Assembly (NCBI RefSeq): GCF_014204915.1
Contig: NZ_JACHMH010000001.1
Span: 9,275,501-9,339,500 of the forward strand
Direction: 5' to 3'
DNA: 64,000 nucleotides
DNA from: Crossiella cryophila
Lineage (GTDB): Bacteria; Actinomycetota; Actinomycetes; Mycobacteriales; Pseudonocardiaceae
The notes under the pieces are model-generated. The model saw only the letters and a program-made list of their open reading frames with translations, did not search any database and was not told the origin of the DNA. Of this stretch, positions 34,056-42,466 are shown one piece after another (positions within the stretch are counted from its first letter, which is position 1; every line of letters starts with the position of its first letter). The translations under genes were made by a program, and so were the position numbers.

Positions 34056-34247
34056 GCGTGCAGGGCCTGTCCGCAATGCCGTACTTCGGCGCCCTCGGGG
34101 TGAGGTACACCAGCCTGGTGGGCAAGCAGGTCGAGTGCAACGTGTCCACTGGTGGCCTGCAGAGGCCGAACCTGGCGTTGCCGGCGCCGACGGTGAAGGC
34201 TCGCTGGTGCGAGGTACCAGCGAGCCTTCACGCGCGTAGCCGACCCC

Positions 34248-34778
34248 TTATCGGTACTGCTCAACTCGCAAGTTTTCTACTGATGAGTTCGCGGTACGGG
34301 AAATTGACCACACGTCGCCAACCGACTTATTTTCCTCGGCTGCAAATTCTGAATCTGCGACTACTTGCACACTCAGTTTTGCGTCGGAAAACCAGAATCC
34401 GTCAATTTCTGGCATCTGGCCGTCGAGAATCCGATAGATTGGACTACTGGATTGACTGGGTGTTGAAATCAGATCCTCGAACCTGACGTGCTTCTCCGGC
34501 ATCCCGTACCGCTCTGACACAGGATTGGGAAGCGCCCCCCATGGCTTGTCGAGCTTGTGCAGATCGAAGCTGATGGACGCGCATTCCCACTTGTCCTGAT
34601 CAAGGAAGAAATGTGCGGAGATTGAGCCGAACTCCAGGCGGAGAACTGTGGCGGACGGCCTGTACTCGCTGCTGCTGTCACCCAGCTTGACTTTCCAGTC
34701 GTCTGGGTGCGATCCCAGCTTGAGATCCAGAATTCCGCCACTCGAGATAAAGTCGCCACAAAGATCAAGGGTGGTCAT
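34248..34778 (-). CDS. putative immunity protein of the adjacent toxin
   Basis: A 176-residue cytosolic protein of lower GC than its surroundings, without signal peptide. Its start overlaps the stop of the large secreted toxin gene (34775-34778). Small, acidic, beta-rich sequences directly after the toxin C-terminus are the usual position of immunity proteins. It contains SHPDDWKVKLG and ISFDLHKLDKPWG but no immunity family I can name. Role inferred from position only. Confidence 0.6.
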   Translation of the reverse strand: MTTLDLCGDFISSGGILDLKLGSHPDDWKVKLGDSSSEYRPSATVLRLEFGSISAHFFLDQDKWECASISFDLHKLDKPWGALPNPVSERYGMPEKHVRFEDLISTPSQSSSPIYRILDGQMPEIDGFWFSDAKLSVQVVADSEFAAEENKSVGDVWSISRTANSSVENLRVEQYR

Positions 34779-37700
34779 CCGAGCATCTTCCTTAGTGTCT
34801 TCGCAAGGTGGGAAACTTCCTCAATCATCCCTGGATCCTTGACTGGAAACTGTCCGCCGCTCTTGAGGTTCGGAAGTGCGGACTCACAGTTTTCGAGTAG
34901 CCTCTGCATCACATCTCGGTTCTTGCGTACATGGTCGAGAGCGGCCTTGATCTGCTTGTTGCTGGGTAGCGTACCATTGGCATTAATTGCGTCGCCGACC
35001 AGGTTTCCAGCCTTGTCGGCGAAGATCTTGACCTCGGATCCGTCCTCCATGTGCACGTGCGCGCCCTTGGTTTGCCAGTCGGAGGCTGGGAGGCCGACTT
35101 TCTTGAACTTCAGGCAGTCCTTCTTGCCCCTGACTGAAAAGGATTTGCTGCGCGTGTCGGAGGCGGCGGCAGGTGCGCCACTTGGGTCACTGGGGTCAAC
35201 TAGGCACTCCGCATACTGCAGCGGCTTTCGCTTGCGTGCTTCCTCGATGAACTTGGCGCTGCGATCGAGAATGGATTTTGCTTTAGAGCTTCGCTCCAGA
35301 AATTCGCCAATTCCGTTGACGACTCGCCAGATGGCTCTGCTGACGGAAGCAATTTTCGTGAGGGCGAATGCGAACGCGCCTACATCGATAAGAGCCCAGA
35401 AACAGTCTTCGCCCTTGGTTCCGCAGTTGACAATATTTTCCACCCCGAGCATTTTGATCAGGATTTCTCCGCCATTCTCGATGATCCAGTCGACCACGCT
35501 CTTACTCGCGTCGGTGAGCGCCTGGCGGTACTGATCGACAAGCTCCTGGCCACCCGCCGCGAGTAGCGCGGCCTCGTCGGCGGAAGTCGCTTCGCCTGCC
35601 TGCCGCCGCTGAGCATCCTCCTGGCGAGAACCTGCCTCCTGCAGTCGTTGTTTCTCCGCCGCGATCCGTCCTGCTTCGCTGGCTGCGGCCGCCGCCTCGT
35701 CCCGTGACTTGCCTGCGGCAAGGGCATCGGCCGCTGCCCGGTCCGCGTCGGCACGTGCCTGAGCCGCCGACCTCTGCGCGGACGCCGCGGACGCCGCGGC
35801 TCGGGTCGCCGACCTGGAAGCGGCAATCGCATCCCGTTGTGCGGCGGCTTCGGCCGCGCGCGCCTGCCTGGCGGATTCGGCAGCTTGGTCAGCCGAACGC
35901 TGTGCCTGTTCGGCCGAGGACTTCGCGTCATTGGCGAAGTTCCGGGCCTGGGTTGCCGATGCCTGGGCCTGATTGGACCAGTTCCTGGCCTCATCGGCGG
36001 CGCCTCTGGCAGTAGCCGCCGCAGCCTGTGCTTCCGCCGCGTTCTGCCTGGCGGTGGCAGCGGTCTGGGCAGCACGTGCCAGGTAGGAATTGATCTGGGC
36101 CACGTGACTGGCCGTGTCGGCGTCTCGCTGTTGCGCCTGCATCAGCTTGACATGAAGGAAGGCTCGCCGATGCGATGCCGGTCCCGACAAGGCTGCCTGC
36201 CCTGCTGCCCGGACCTCTGGTCCGCCTGTGGTAATCGCCTGCGTAATGAGGACCTGCTCGTCGTCCTCGCGCGCTTTGTGCTGACCGAAGTCCAGGAACC
36301 GCTGAATGTCGGTATCGCTACCGTCCAACGCCTTGCCGGCCGCGGCTTTGACGCCGGGACCGCCGCTGCTCAGGATCTGGGTGACCCGGATCCGATCGTC
36401 ATCCTCCTTGCCCGCATACCAGCGAGTGCTCAGGAACTGCTTGACGAGGGAGTAGTCGTTGGTAACGGCATTCCGCGCGGAAAGACGCTCACCTGGGGTG
36501 CTCGCCGTGTCAGCGATGTGACCGACACTGGCGCGATCGTCCTGTTCCACCGCACTGGCAAGTCCGGTGCGCACGAAGGACACCACGTCTGCGTGGCTGC
36601 CAACCAGAGCCACACCGGCGGCGGACTTCACCCAACTGCCCCCGCTGCGAACCAGCCGCCCGGCGAGCTTGCGACCGTTGCCCACCACGGTGGTCTGGTC
36701 GGCGGCCGGATCCTGTGCGGTAGTCAGCAGCCGCTGAGCCTCGGCATCAAGCTTCGCCGCCTCGCCGGCCTGCCACGTCGTGTCGACCTGCTTGTCCGCC
36801 TCTGCCAGCTTCGCATCCTCCGCAGCCGCAACCGCCTCAGCCTGTTGCTGGGCCAGGCGTTCAGCGTCTGCCCGCCGGGCGATCTCCGAGATCGTCCGCG
36901 CCTTGTCCACCGCGGCCTGGGAATGATCCGCGGCCTGTTTGGCACCCTCCGCGGCGGCCTGCGCTCGGTCGGCGGCGCCTTCCGCCTCGCCTGCGTGTCG
37001 AGCCGCTTCCTCGGCCGCGGTCGCGGCATTGTCGGCGTGCTGAGCGGCCTGGTAGGCCGCGTCCTTGGCTTCGCGGGCCGCACGGGCCGCTTCGCCCGCG
37101 ATCGACTGGGCCGCCTTGGCTGCGCGGGTGGCCTCGGCGGCTGACCGCTTGGCCTTCTCACTGGCCCGCTTGGCCTGAGCCGCGCTGGCACCGGCACGCT
37201 TGGCGTGCTCGCCTGCCTGATCGGCGGCACCCGCTGCCTCACCGGCGTGGGAACCGGCCTGGCTCGCCGCCGCTGCCGCGTCTCCGGCCGCGGCCGCGGC
37301 CTTGGCGGCAGCGTCAGCGGCCTCGCCGGCCAGACGTGCGCTCTTGGCGACGTCGCGGGCCTCCTTGGCGGCTCTGGTCGCCGACTCGGCCTGGCCACGG
37401 TCTGTCGCTGCCCCAGCTGCCGCGTTGCGTGCCTTCGAAGCTGCCTGCCCGGCCGCTGCCGCCGCCTGGGCGGCCTGGCTCGCCGCGCTGGCCGCGGCCC
37501 GGGCTGCCTGATTGGCCACTGCGGCAGCGTTGATCGCGTTCTGCGCGGCACGGGCGGCACGGTCGGCCGCGTCCGCCGCCCGGCTCGCCGCCTGCGCGGC
37601 CTTGGTCGAGGACTCCTGGGCGGCCTTGGTCTCCTCGGCCGCCTTCAGTGCGGCGTCCTTGGCCAACCGTGCGGCGTTCACCGCTTGGTCGGCGGCTTCT

Positions 37701-38461
37701 TTCGCGGCCTTGGTCTGTTCTGCGGCCTGGGCACCGGCAATCTGTGCCAGGTCGACGAGCTGGGTGACGGAGAGCGTCTCCTGGTCGCGGGCCGCGGCCA
37801 CCTGGTAGCCGGTGAGCAGGAACTCACGGACGTCCTCGGAGCTGCCGTCGAGGGCCCGCTGCGCAGCCTTGCGGACCTCGGGGCCGCCGGTGGTCAGGAT
37901 CTGGGTGACCCGGACCCGATCGTCGTCCCCGCGGGCATCGACCTGGCCGACGAGGAAGAACTTGCGCTTGTCCTCTAGGGATCCGTCCAAGGCCTTCTGC
38001 GCCGCGGCCTTCACCCCCGGGCCGCCCTCGGTCATGATCTGCAGGATGCGGACTTCGAGGTCGTCCTGAGACGGCTTCCGCCAGCCGGTGGTGACGAAGG
38101 TCCGAACGTCCTCGATGGATCCGTCCAGGGCCTTCTGCGCCGCGGCCTTCACCCCTGGACCGCCAGCGGACATCATCTGCACGGCCCGGACCCGCAGATC
38201 GTCTTCTTCGGCCTGCCGCTGGCCAGTCCGGATGAAGGTCCGGACCTCCTCGTCGGACCCGGTGAGCGCAGCCTCGGCGGCACGGGATACCCCTGGTCCC
38301 CCCGTCTTCATCAGCACCAGCGCCTGGCGGCGCGCTTCGCCGATATTCGGGTCCGCGGTCTCGGCGCCGGCTGTGCCGACCGCGCCAGCGCCCAGCGCCA
38401 CCACTGTCAGCAATGTGGTCATCGCTCGTGCTGCGGGCAGCACGAGTCGTCTGACATGCAT
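34775..38461 (-). CDS. secreted polymorphic toxin with ALF repeats and Ala-rich coiled coil
   Basis: A 1228-residue precursor. Signal peptide about 1-33. Residues about 40-240 carry repeats of the ALF type (VRTFIRTGQ, VRTFVTTGW, VREFLLTGY, each preceded by GGPGVKAAAQKALDGS-like sequence). A very long Ala/Lys/Glu-rich coiled coil follows, then a second ALF cluster (around 670-790), another coiled coil, and a linker. The last 160 residues (KPLQYAECLVD to the end) have a different composition and lower GC, as expected for an exchangeable toxin domain; its GAHVHMEDGSEVKIF segment reminds me of nuclease-type polymorphic toxin domains, but I cannot name it firmly. The likely immunity gene overlaps the 3' end. 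Confidence 0.8.
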   Translation of the reverse strand: MHVRRLVLPAARAMTTLLTVVALGAGAVGTAGAETADPNIGEARRQALVLMKTGGPGVSRAAEAALTGSDEEVRTFIRTGQRQAEEDDLRVRAVQMMSAGGPGVKAAAQKALDGSIEDVRTFVTTGWRKPSQDDLEVRILQIMTEGGPGVKAAAQKALDGSLEDKRKFFLVGQVDARGDDDRVRVTQILTTGGPEVRKAAQRALDGSSEDVREFLLTGYQVAAARDQETLSVTQLVDLAQIAGAQAAEQTKAAKEAADQAVNAARLAKDAALKAAEETKAAQESSTKAAQAASRAADAADRAARAAQNAINAAAVANQAARAAASAASQAAQAAAAAGQAASKARNAAAGAATDRGQAESATRAAKEARDVAKSARLAGEAADAAAKAAAAAGDAAAAASQAGSHAGEAAGAADQAGEHAKRAGASAAQAKRASEKAKRSAAEATRAAKAAQSIAGEAARAAREAKDAAYQAAQHADNAATAAEEAARHAGEAEGAADRAQAAAEGAKQAADHSQAAVDKARTISEIARRADAERLAQQQAEAVAAAEDAKLAEADKQVDTTWQAGEAAKLDAEAQRLLTTAQDPAADQTTVVGNGRKLAGRLVRSGGSWVKSAAGVALVGSHADVVSFVRTGLASAVEQDDRASVGHIADTASTPGERLSARNAVTNDYSLVKQFLSTRWYAGKEDDDRIRVTQILSSGGPGVKAAAGKALDGSDTDIQRFLDFGQHKAREDDEQVLITQAITTGGPEVRAAGQAALSGPASHRRAFLHVKLMQAQQRDADTASHVAQINSYLARAAQTAATARQNAAEAQAAAATARGAADEARNWSNQAQASATQARNFANDAKSSAEQAQRSADQAAESARQARAAEAAAQRDAIAASRSATRAAASAASAQRSAAQARADADRAAADALAAGKSRDEAAAAASEAGRIAAEKQRLQEAGSRQEDAQRRQAGEATSADEAALLAAGGQELVDQYRQALTDASKSVVDWIIENGGEILIKMLGVENIVNCGTKGEDCFWALIDVGAFAFALTKIASVSRAIWRVVNGIGEFLERSSKAKSILDRSAKFIEEARKRKPLQYAECLVDPSDPSGAPAAASDTRSKSFSVRGKKDCLKFKKVGLPASDWQTKGAHVHMEDGSEVKIFADKAGNLVGDAINANGTLPSNKQIKAALDHVRKNRDVMQRLLENCESALPNLKSGGQFPVKDPGMIEEVSHLAKTLRKMLG

Positions 38462-38715
38462 GAAATTGCCCCCCTTGGCATATGCCTGTCGGCAAGCACT
38501 CGAAGTGACTCGCCGGCAGACTGTCTACGGCATTGCCGGAGCGTGCGCAAGGAAAACACCCTATTGGCGGACTCCGTTGTTGTTACATGCCGTGACGTAC
38601 GTCATAACTATTTGGCGCGCCAGGTGTCCTCTGTCTAGATTGCTGCCGGGGAACCTGGTGGGGACAGGTTGATCAGTTTTCTTATCGTGTGCACTTTTGC
38701 AGGGGGGATGGGCCT
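38462..38715. other. intergenic region between toxin and secreted-protein genes
   Basis: About 250 bp, less GC-rich than the surroundings, without a gene. It holds a perfect 12-bp palindrome TGACGTACGTCA (38593-38604), a possible operator, and presumably two divergent promoters. Confidence 0.45.
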
Positions 38716-39180
38716 GTGCGGTCCTTTGTTGGTCTTGCTGTTCTTGTCGTGGTCGCCGGATCGGCGCTTGTCGGAGCGGGTCCGACCGCGCTGGCCGAGG
38801 ACACTCCGCCGCCGATCGTGGAGGACTTCGCCTACCCGGATGCGGACAAGATCTTCCAGGAGAAGGGCCTTCGGCTGTACCGGGGTGACGGCAACATCAT
38901 CCTGGTGGACTGCGCCGTTGGCGGAGATCCGGTGCGGGTCAAGAGCCGCAACCGCGACGAGTTCTGCTTCAAGGTCCTCGGCCCCAAGGGCAAGTTGACC
39001 ATGGAACTCGACCAGACCTATGCGATCCGCGGAAACACCGCGCACAACGTGACCGCACTGGTGTGGGTAAACGGTGCGAGCAAGACGGTGACCGTTCCCA
39101 AACGGGAGTGGATCGGAGTCGGCGAGGGCTCCGAGCCCGGCAAGCTCGGCGTCCTGCTGGAGATCAACGCATCGGCGTGA
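38716..39180 (+). CDS. small secreted protein beside a trypsin-like gene
   Basis: A 154-residue precursor with a signal peptide (VGLAVLVVVAGSALVGAG, cleavage near ALA-ED). The mature part has two cysteines (VDCAVGG, DEFCFKV) and the segments VEDFAYPDADKIF and LYRGDGNIILVDC, which I recall from uncharacterised secreted actinomycete proteins found next to trypsin-like genes. The gene is 62 bp before the pseudo-trypsin gene, probably one operon. Start GTG 38716 follows a GGGGGG tract. No enzymatic motif seen. Confidence 0.75.
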   Translation: MRSFVGLAVLVVVAGSALVGAGPTALAEDTPPPIVEDFAYPDADKIFQEKGLRLYRGDGNIILVDCAVGGDPVRVKSRNRDEFCFKVLGPKGKLTMELDQTYAIRGNTAHNVTALVWVNGASKTVTVPKREWIGVGEGSEPGKLGVLLEINASA

Positions 39181-39242
39181 GTCGAATAGGACGTTCTTTC
39201 ACCGCTTTCTCTTTGTGTAATTCAGTTCAGGGGGATAATTTC

Positions 39243-40934
39243 ATGCCGCGTCCTTCACAGGGCGGTGGTTGGGCTGCAGGTTCGTTGGCGGTAGTCATCG
39301 CCACGATGCTTCTGAGCGCCACAACCGCCAACGCGATCAGCAACGGAACCTCGGCAGCGGACAGCGAGTACGCCTTCGCCGCCCGGGTGCACATCGGCGA
39401 TCAGGCGTGTTCGGGCGCGCTGGTCGACCCACAGTGGGTGGTGACCGCGGCGAGCTGCTTCCCGGGGAACCCGCAGGGCACCGGCGCGGCAGCCCCGGAG
39501 GGAACGACCGCGACCATCGGGCGGGCCAACCGGTTCCAGACCACCGGTCAGGTCGTGCGGGTCACCGAGCTTGCCCGATACGCCGGCCGTGATCTTGTGC
39601 TGGCCAAGCTCGCCGAACCGGTCAACGGGATCGCCCCGCTCCGGCTCACCACCACCGCACCGGTTGCCGGCGAGGTGCTGCGCGTCGCGGGATTCGGCCG
39701 CAGCACGACCGAGTGGGTGCCCGAGCGCCTCCAGTCCGCGCGGTTCGCGGTCGGTGCGGTCGCCCCGGCCACCTTCTCCATCAGCGGACACACCCCCGCC
39801 GAAGCCAGCACCTGCAAGGGCGACTCCGGGGGCCCGGCGTTCCGGGAACGCGACGGCCGGGCCGAACTGGTCGGCATCAACAGCAACTCCTGGCAGCGGG
39901 GTTGCCTCGGCACCAGCACGACCAACAACGGCGCCACCGAGGTCCGCGTCGACGACATCGGCGGCTGGATCACCGAGCAGATCGACAAGGGCAGGCGAAT
40001 CCCCGGCGTCGTGCAGAACGCCATCGTGGACTTCCGGGGAGTGCACTCCGGCCGTTGCGTGGATGTGTACTTCGCCAGCTGGGAGAACGACGCCCGCACC
40101 GTGATCGCCAACTGCCACGGCCGGGCGAACCAGCAATGGGAGGTCATCGAGCGCGGCCAGAACCGGTACTCGTTCAAGAGCGTCAACTCCAAGAAGTGCC
40201 TGGAGATCACCGGCGGCGCGACCGGCGAAGGCGCACCGGTCGGCCAGCACGAGTGCCGCGGTGACCAGCCACGCCAGGAGTGGGAGTTGCTGCCCGCCAA
40301 GGACGGCGCGACCGAACTCCGCAACCGGGCCACCGGCAAGGTCGTGCAGCCCACCGGATCCGGCACGGGCGAGGGAACCTTCCTGGTCCAGGCCGACAAC
40401 CGGCACACCACCGACCAGCAGTGGACGGTGCGCGTGGTGAGCAAGGCCCGGCACGACCTGGTCACCCCCGCGCAGCCGAATCGCTCGTTGCGGGTCACCA
40501 ACCAGGGCCTGCCCAACCGGTACGCCCGGCATGCCCGCGGTGAGGGCTGGATCGACCTGATCGAGGAAGGCAGTCCCGAGCTGGACAAGGCCGATGCCAC
40601 CTGGCGAATCGTGCCAGGGCTCGCCGACGGCAACTGCTACTCCATCGAGGCGAGTAACCTGCCCGGCAACTTCCTGCGCCACGCACAGGGCCGGATCCGG
40701 CTGGACCGCAACGACGGCAGCGCCCAGCTCACCGCGGATGCCACCTGGTGCGCGCGGGACGGCTTGGACGGTAGGGGCGTCTCGCTGGAGTCCTGGAACC
40801 TGCCGGACCGGTTCATCCGGCACACCCAGGGGCAGCTGTGGTCAGCACGCAACGGCGGCGACCAGTGGTATGAGAACCCGAACTCCTTCGCCGCGGACAC
40901 CACCTGGGACGTCGTGGAACCGCTCAAGAAGTAG
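39243..40934 (+). CDS. secreted trypsin-fold protein (catalytic His replaced) with ricin and AbfB-like domains
   Basis: A 563-residue precursor. Signal peptide about 1-31. The S1 trypsin fold spans about 32-260: WVVTAASCF (66-73) stands where TAAHC is expected, so the catalytic His is Ser. The Asp (GRDLVLAKL, 117) and Ser (CKGDSGGPAF, 195) remain. A ricin-type trefoil follows (about 270-415, with NQQWEVI and DQQWTV motifs). The C-terminus is AbfB-like (EASNLPGNFLRHAQGRI). It is probably a carbohydrate-binding protein that is inactive or atypical as a protease. A true terminator follows. Confidence 0.85.
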   Translation: MPRPSQGGGWAAGSLAVVIATMLLSATTANAISNGTSAADSEYAFAARVHIGDQACSGALVDPQWVVTAASCFPGNPQGTGAAAPEGTTATIGRANRFQTTGQVVRVTELARYAGRDLVLAKLAEPVNGIAPLRLTTTAPVAGEVLRVAGFGRSTTEWVPERLQSARFAVGAVAPATFSISGHTPAEASTCKGDSGGPAFRERDGRAELVGINSNSWQRGCLGTSTTNNGATEVRVDDIGGWITEQIDKGRRIPGVVQNAIVDFRGVHSGRCVDVYFASWENDARTVIANCHGRANQQWEVIERGQNRYSFKSVNSKKCLEITGGATGEGAPVGQHECRGDQPRQEWELLPAKDGATELRNRATGKVVQPTGSGTGEGTFLVQADNRHTTDQQWTVRVVSKARHDLVTPAQPNRSLRVTNQGLPNRYARHARGEGWIDLIEEGSPELDKADATWRIVPGLADGNCYSIEASNLPGNFLRHAQGRIRLDRNDGSAQLTADATWCARDGLDGRGVSLESWNLPDRFIRHTQGQLWSARNGGDQWYENPNSFAADTTWDVVEPLKK

Positions 40935-40951
40935 GCCCCCGCACGGAAACG

Positions 40952-40984
40952 AGGGCCCCGGCTACCTGCGCCGGGGCCCTTTTT
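40952..40984 (+). terminator. intrinsic terminator after the pseudo-trypsin gene
   Basis: An 11-bp perfect stem (AGGGCCCCGGC / GCCGGGGCCCT) with a 7-nt loop followed by TTTTT, 17 bp past the stop. Confidence 0.9.
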
Positions 40985-41001
40985 CATGCCTTCCGTTCCC
41001 C

Positions 41002-41010
41002 GCGTTACCT
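41002..41010 (+). promoter_or_regulatory. GCGTTACCT element promoter-like motif (exact)
   Basis: Exact copy 66 bp before the ATG at 41068, directly after the terminator. It marks the return from cargo to element genes. Confidence 0.6.
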
Positions 41011-41067
41011 GCTCCGCCATGGCGTTCCACACCGGAGAGTCACGCGCCTTACGCGGAGGAGAAGGTC

Positions 41068-41526
41068 ATGGACAACCCGCTTTACCCACCCATGTCGCCA
41101 GGATCGATTGCCGCCGTGCTGATCGGCACCGTCATCGGCCTGGTCCTGCTCGCCGCGGCGGCGGTGCTGCTCTGGCGGGCCGTGCATTCCGACCGAGCTG
41201 CTCGCCGAACCCGGGAGCAGATCGACATGCAGGTGGCCCGGGACGCCTACGAGCGGGGACTGGCAACCGGTCGAATGGAGCGAGACCGCCCACACGATGA
41301 CCACCAGTTCCAGTTCGGCAGGGTCGTGGACGCGATCAACCAGCTCGGCCGGCAGTTCGACGACCAGCAGCACCGGTTGGTGCGGCAGCTCAACGAATTG
41401 CAGACCCAGATGAGCCGGGCGACCGCCCTGTCTGCGAACGCCACGGTTCGGACCCCGGTACCACCGAGGCCTGCTCCGGCTCCGCAGCCACCGGCCCCGG
41501 CTGGTCCGCCGACCGCGAAGCCCTGA
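41068..41526 (+). CDS. single-pass membrane protein with coiled coil
   Basis: A 152-residue protein: one membrane segment (IAAVLIGTVIGLVLLAAAAVLLW, about 14-36), then a basic stretch, a coiled coil (about 80-115, VVDAINQLGRQFDDQQHRLV) and a Pro/Ala-rich tail. ATG 41068 follows GGAGGAGAAGG. The layout (membrane anchor plus coiled coil plus flexible tail) suits a structural or tethering component at the membrane. Not recognised. Confidence 0.75.
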   Translation: MDNPLYPPMSPGSIAAVLIGTVIGLVLLAAAAVLLWRAVHSDRAARRTREQIDMQVARDAYERGLATGRMERDRPHDDHQFQFGRVVDAINQLGRQFDDQQHRLVRQLNELQTQMSRATALSANATVRTPVPPRPAPAPQPPAPAGPPTAKP

Positions 41527-41538
41527 ACTTGCACGATC

Positions 41539-41572
41539 GGGTGCGTGCCGCAGGTTCCTGCGGCACGCACCC
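41539..41572. terminator. terminator hairpin
   Basis: A perfect 16-bp stem (GGGTGCGTGCCGCAGG and complement) with a 2-nt loop, 12 bp after the membrane protein stop. Confidence 0.85.
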
Positions 41573-41596
41573 ACCCCCAACCAGCCGAGCTGGTGT

Positions 41597-41605
41597 GCGT
41601 TATCT
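41597..41605 (+). promoter_or_regulatory. GCGTTACCT-like motif, one mismatch (GCGTTATCT)
   Basis: Starts exactly 17 bp before the ATG at 41614, the same spacing as the exact copy at 42009. Confidence 0.45.
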
Positions 41606-41613
41606 CCCAGGGC

Positions 41614-41931
41614 ATGGACACAACCAGTTCTCGAACACGCCGTCGGTCTCGTTCACCAGACAGGACCGGGTACATGGCCAGCTGCGCCCTGCTCGTCGCG
41701 GGGCGCGCCTCGGTCCCGAGCGGGACCGCACCGGTCGATCCGAACCTGAGCCCCGACAACACCGGATCTCGAACATCGCCGCGCACCCTCGTTCCCGAGC
41801 AACTGGGAGCCGAGATCGTCCGGGAGTATTCGCACGACCGGGATCACCGCGGCGCCCAGGGGCGGGATCTGGCAGCTCACTCGGGGAGGACGGCATCGCC
41901 GCCATCCCTGGCACCGCCGAGCGCCTGTTGA
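41614..41931 (+). CDS. possible small protein with basic N-terminus (leaderless)
   Basis: A 105-residue frame: a very basic start (SRTRRRSRSPDRTG), then YMASCALLVAG, a short hydrophobic patch with one cysteine, then a polar Pro/Ser-rich remainder. There is no Shine-Dalgarno sequence, but a promoter motif variant lies 17 bp upstream, as for the leaderless lipoprotein gene at 42026. The composition is not strongly protein-like and another frame overlaps it, so it is listed with reserve. Confidence 0.35.
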   Translation: MDTTSSRTRRRSRSPDRTGYMASCALLVAGRASVPSGTAPVDPNLSPDNTGSRTSPRTLVPEQLGAEIVREYSHDRDHRGAQGRDLAAHSGRTASPPSLAPPSAC

Positions 41932-42008
41932 CGAGCGAGCACCTCGGCACCACCTTCCGCGACCGCTGTCGTCCAAGAGCGAACTGATCCAACCAAGCGC
42001 TGCCGGGC

Positions 42009-42017
42009 GCGTTACCT
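42009..42017 (+). promoter_or_regulatory. GCGTTACCT element promoter-like motif (exact), leaderless spacing
   Basis: Only 17 bp from its first base to the ATG at 42026. If TTACCT is the -10 hexamer, transcription would start at or next to the ATG. Confidence 0.6.
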
Positions 42018-42025
42018 AGCCAGGT

Positions 42026-42463
42026 ATGCATCGGATCCTCGCCCGCGCCGTGATCGGCGTGTCGCTCCTGCTCTTGCTCGGCTGCACGCCGCCGCCATCG
42101 TCGCAGGCCGTCGCCCGGCTCATGTCCGACGAGGTGCACCGCCTGAGCGCCGTCGAAGCACGCCTGGCCGCGGCCGCCGCCAACGAGCCACGCCGCGCGA
42201 CGGAGCCCAGTGCAGGCGCCTACTTCAGCGCCATCCTGCCCATCGCACAGGAAGGCTGGCGACTTGCGACCCAGCTACAGGAAACCTCGACCGAACACTC
42301 CCTGGCTACCGCACCCGCTCTCGACCACCTCGCGCGCGCATACGCCTCCTTGGAGGGGGCCGCGCGCGCAGCAGATCTCCTGGACTCCCGCCGAGCCCGG
42401 CAGGAGGTCGCCTCGGCGATGGTCGCCGTCCAGGCCACTACCCCTCGACTCTCCGGAGCGTGA
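42026..42463 (+). CDS. small lipoprotein
   Basis: A 145-residue precursor with a lipobox (LLLLLGC at about 15-21) after a short basic start, then a helical Ala/Arg/Glu-rich domain (VHRLSAVEARLAAAAANEP). No other cysteine. It should sit on the outer membrane face. There is no Shine-Dalgarno sequence and the promoter motif is 17 bp away, suggesting a leaderless mRNA. It is 3 bp from the next secreted-protein gene, so the two form an operon. Confidence 0.75.
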   Translation: MHRILARAVIGVSLLLLLGCTPPPSSQAVARLMSDEVHRLSAVEARLAAAAANEPRRATEPSAGAYFSAILPIAQEGWRLATQLQETSTEHSLATAPALDHLARAYASLEGAARAADLLDSRRARQEVASAMVAVQATTPRLSGA

Positions 42464-42466
42464 TCA

